Assembly (NCBI GenBank): GCA_023230525.1
Contig: JALNXE010000098.1
Span: 1-16,478 of the forward strand
Origin: Desulfobulbaceae bacterium
GTDB taxonomy: Bacteria; Desulfobacterota; Desulfobulbia; Desulfobulbales; SURF-16
Direction: 5' to 3'
DNA length: 16,478 nucleotides
The position numbers and the translations under genes were made by a program. Below are positions 15,018 through 16,478 of the stretch, piece by piece. Position 1 is the first letter of the stretch; each line of letters opens with the position of its first letter. A model generated the notes under the pieces. It ran no database searches and had not been told where the DNA came from. It saw only the letters and a program-made list of their open reading frames with translations.

Positions 15018-15283
15018 GCCCGTTGCGTATTATTATTCTGGCAGCCCTGTGTTATATTCTCTACCGGCTGCTTTTTGCCGGCAAAAAAAGGGAGAAGCCG
15101 CCATCCAGGCCTGTCTCCCCCGGTTCCCCCGCAGTCCAGGACGTGCTGGTGGAAGATCCGGTCTGCCATACCTATGTGCCGCAAAAGCAGGCGATTCAGG
15201 CTGCGAAAGACGGCAAAATTTACTATTTCTGCAGTGAAAAGTGCTGCCAAACTTTTTTAGCGGGTAAAGGAGAACAACAATGA
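15014..15283 (+). CDS. Small membrane-anchored YHS/TRASH-like metal-binding protein (PP0621-like)
   Basis: The 89-residue protein has one N-terminal membrane helix (about 4-22), a basic and Pro-rich linker, and a C-terminal module resembling YHS: EDPVCHTYVPQ, then YYFCSEKCCQTF. Cys of DPVC together with CSEKCC would form the metal site. The usual Gly after DPVC is His here. It resembles the small PP0621-type family, which has the same order of helix, linker and cysteine module. Its start overlaps the folK stop and its stop overlaps the transaldolase start, both as ATGA, so it is almost certainly translated. Function is unknown; metal sensing or handling at the membrane is plausible. Confidence 0.75.
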   Translation: MSPLRIIILAALCYILYRLLFAGKKREKPPSRPVSPGSPAVQDVLVEDPVCHTYVPQKQAIQAAKDGKIYYFCSEKCCQTFLAGKGEQQ

Positions 15284-15924
15284 AGTTTTTTATTGATACA
15301 GCCAATATTGAAGAAATCAAAAAAGGGGTGGAAATGGGCATGGTTGACGGCGTAACCACCAATCCCTCCCTCATTGCCAAGGAAAAGAAACCTTTTGAAA
15401 AGATATTGAAAGAAATCTGCGCCACGGTGGATGGCCCCATCAGCGCCGAGGTGGTCAGCCTCGATGCGGAAGGCATGCTGGTTGAGGGCCGGCAGCTTGC
15501 CTCCCTGCACAAGAACATCGTCATCAAGGTGCCGATGATCACCGAAGGCCTCAAGGCGGTCAAGCAGTTTGCCGCCGAAGGGATCAAGACCAATGTGACC
15601 CTGGTTTTTTCCGCCACCCAGGCCCTGCTGGCCGCCAAGGCCGGGGCAAGCTTTGTCAGCCCCTTTGTCGGCAGGCTTGATGATATCTCGTTGACCGGCA
15701 TGGACCTGGTAAGCGATATCATGACCATTTATGACAACTACGGTTACCAGACCGAGGTGATCGTCGCCAGCATCCGCAACCCGGTGCATGTGCTGGACGC
15801 AGCGCTCATCGGCGCCGATATCGCCACCATCCCCTATAATGTCATTGCCCAGCTGGCCAAACACCCCCTGACGGACCTCGGCATGGAAAAATTTCTGGCG
15901 GATTGGGAAAAAAGAAAAAAGTAA
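15280..15924 (+). CDS. Transaldolase of the small FSA/TalC (fructose-6-phosphate aldolase-like) type
   Basis: This enzyme family moves a dihydroxyacetone unit between sugar phosphates, or cleaves fructose 6-phosphate, by a Schiff base. At 214 residues it belongs to the short subfamily, not the roughly 315-residue TalB type. Landmarks are FFIDTANIEEI, GVTTNPSLIAKE, the catalytic Lys83 in NIVIKVPM, and SPFVGRLDD. Transaldolase activity is more likely than FSA activity because most such chromosomal genes are transaldolases, but the sequence does not settle it. AAAGGAGA (15266-15273) is a strong ribosome binding site, and the ATG overlaps the upstream stop. Confidence 0.93.
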   Translation: MKFFIDTANIEEIKKGVEMGMVDGVTTNPSLIAKEKKPFEKILKEICATVDGPISAEVVSLDAEGMLVEGRQLASLHKNIVIKVPMITEGLKAVKQFAAEGIKTNVTLVFSATQALLAAKAGASFVSPFVGRLDDISLTGMDLVSDIMTIYDNYGYQTEVIVASIRNPVHVLDAALIGADIATIPYNVIAQLAKHPLTDLGMEKFLADWEKRKK

Positions 15925-15925
15925 G

Positions 15926-15954
15926 CTGACGGGAGATTTTTTTAGAACTATAAT
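15926..15954 (+). promoter_or_regulatory. Candidate sigma-70 promoter for the lytic transglycosylase
   Basis: CTGACG (15926-15931, four of six consensus bases) and a perfect TATAAT (15949-15954) are separated by exactly 17 bases. It begins just after the transaldolase stop. The expected transcription start, about 7 bases past the -10, falls on or next to the ATG at 15961, which has no Shine-Dalgarno. A leaderless transcript is possible. Confidence 0.5.
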
Positions 15955-15960
15955 AAATCC

Positions 15961-16478
15961 ATGTCTACTTTGCTGAGGTCATGGATTATTATGGCGGTGC
16001 TGTGGGCCTTTTGCCCGGCGGTTTCATTCGCGACCATGTATACTTTTGTGGATGAAAACGGGGTGATACATTTTTCCAATGTGCCCAATGACCGCCGCTA
16101 CGTGAAGGTGGAGACCCAGTCCCGCAGCCAGCTCAGGGCTCCCACCCCCAGGTATATCAACCTGCGGGAGTATGAGCATTATATCAGATCGGTGGGCAGC
16201 CGCTACCAGGTTGATCCGCTGCTCATCCGGGCGGTGATCAAGGCCGAGTCGAATTTTGATGCCTTGGCCCTCTCCTGCAAGGGCGCCCAGGGGCTGATGC
16301 AGCTCATGCCCGGCACGGCTAGGGACATGCGGGTTTCCGACCCCTTTGATCCCCAGGACAATATCAACGGCGGCACCCGCTATCTGCGAAAAATGCTCAA
16401 CATCTTTGACGATGATCTGCATCTCGCTCTGGCGGCATATAATGCCGGCCCTGAAGTGGTAAAAAGCATCGGCCGCAT
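15961..16478 (+). CDS. Periplasmic lytic transglycosylase (SLT family) with N-terminal DUF4124-like segment, cut by the window edge
   Basis: Lytic transglycosylases cut the glycan strands of peptidoglycan between MurNAc and GlcNAc. The visible 172 residues start with a signal peptide (to about SFA, residue 24). A DUF4124-like segment follows (MYTFVDENGVIHFSN), then a Slt35/MltC-type catalytic domain: VDPLLIRAVIKAESNFD with the catalytic Glu96, GAQGLMQLMPGTA, DNINGGTRYL and LALAAYNAGP. Little of the catalytic domain should be missing, but any C-terminal extension is unseen. The ATG at 15961 supplies an Arg in the signal peptide. A second in-frame ATG at 15991 has GAGG 12 bases upstream but would leave a very short, uncharged signal. 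The gap to the transaldolase is 36 bases. Confidence 0.93.
   Translation, partial: MSTLLRSWIIMAVLWAFCPAVSFATMYTFVDENGVIHFSNVPNDRRYVKVETQSRSQLRAPTPRYINLREYEHYIRSVGSRYQVDPLLIRAVIKAESNFDALALSCKGAQGLMQLMPGTARDMRVSDPFDPQDNINGGTRYLRKMLNIFDDDLHLALAAYNAGPEVVKSIGR

Overview
This window looks like a chromosomal biosynthetic region of a Gram-negative, moderately GC-rich bacterium. The most likely source is a member of the Desulfobacterota, possibly near Desulfobulbales. That placement is an inference from gene order (arg genes, then argH, a lipoprotein, lysA, dapF, dapA, dapB) and protein flavour; no 16S or other taxonomic marker is present. The outer-membrane genes lptA and lptB, a lipoprotein and a lytic transglycosylase all indicate a two-membrane cell envelope.

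Layout. Positions 1-2710 (minus strand) hold lptA, lptB and a 3'-truncated rpoN in one compact run, with lptA and lptB overlapping by one base. A 428-base divergent gap (2711-3138) holds a perfect 17-bp inverted repeat and a second bulged hairpin, then the plus-strand block starts. Positions 3139-9221 are the arginine genes argB, argD, argF, argG and argH. Positions 9225-10265 encode a lipoprotein with three fibronectin-III-like domains. Positions 10316-14472 are the diaminopimelate/lysine genes lysA, dapF, dapA and dapB. Positions 14526-15924 hold folK, a small YHS-type membrane protein and a transaldolase, the three linked by ATGA overlaps. From 15961 a periplasmic lytic transglycosylase runs off the right edge, and it may have its own promoter.

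How the genes work together. ArgB and ArgD carry out two of the acetylated steps towards ornithine, and ArgF, ArgG and ArgH convert ornithine to arginine. DapA and DapB make tetrahydrodipicolinate, DapF makes meso-diaminopimelate and LysA makes lysine. Meso-diaminopimelate also feeds peptidoglycan, which the transglycosylase remodels. ArgC, ArgJ or ArgE, and the middle of the DAP pathway (DapL or DapD/C/E) are not in the window and must lie elsewhere.

The protein genes are mostly ordinary housekeeping genes. The unusual content is between them: three of the wider gaps in or beside the arg/dap block (argD-argF, argG-argH, dapA-dapB) and the lptA-argB gap carry repeat or inverted-repeat structures. 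The most striking is between argG and argH. A 9-base tandem array starts inside the argG stop codon, and a second, diverged array in near-inverted orientation ends just before the argH start. I did not find a new defence, mobile or enzymatic system. The argG-argH array is the best candidate for something undescribed.
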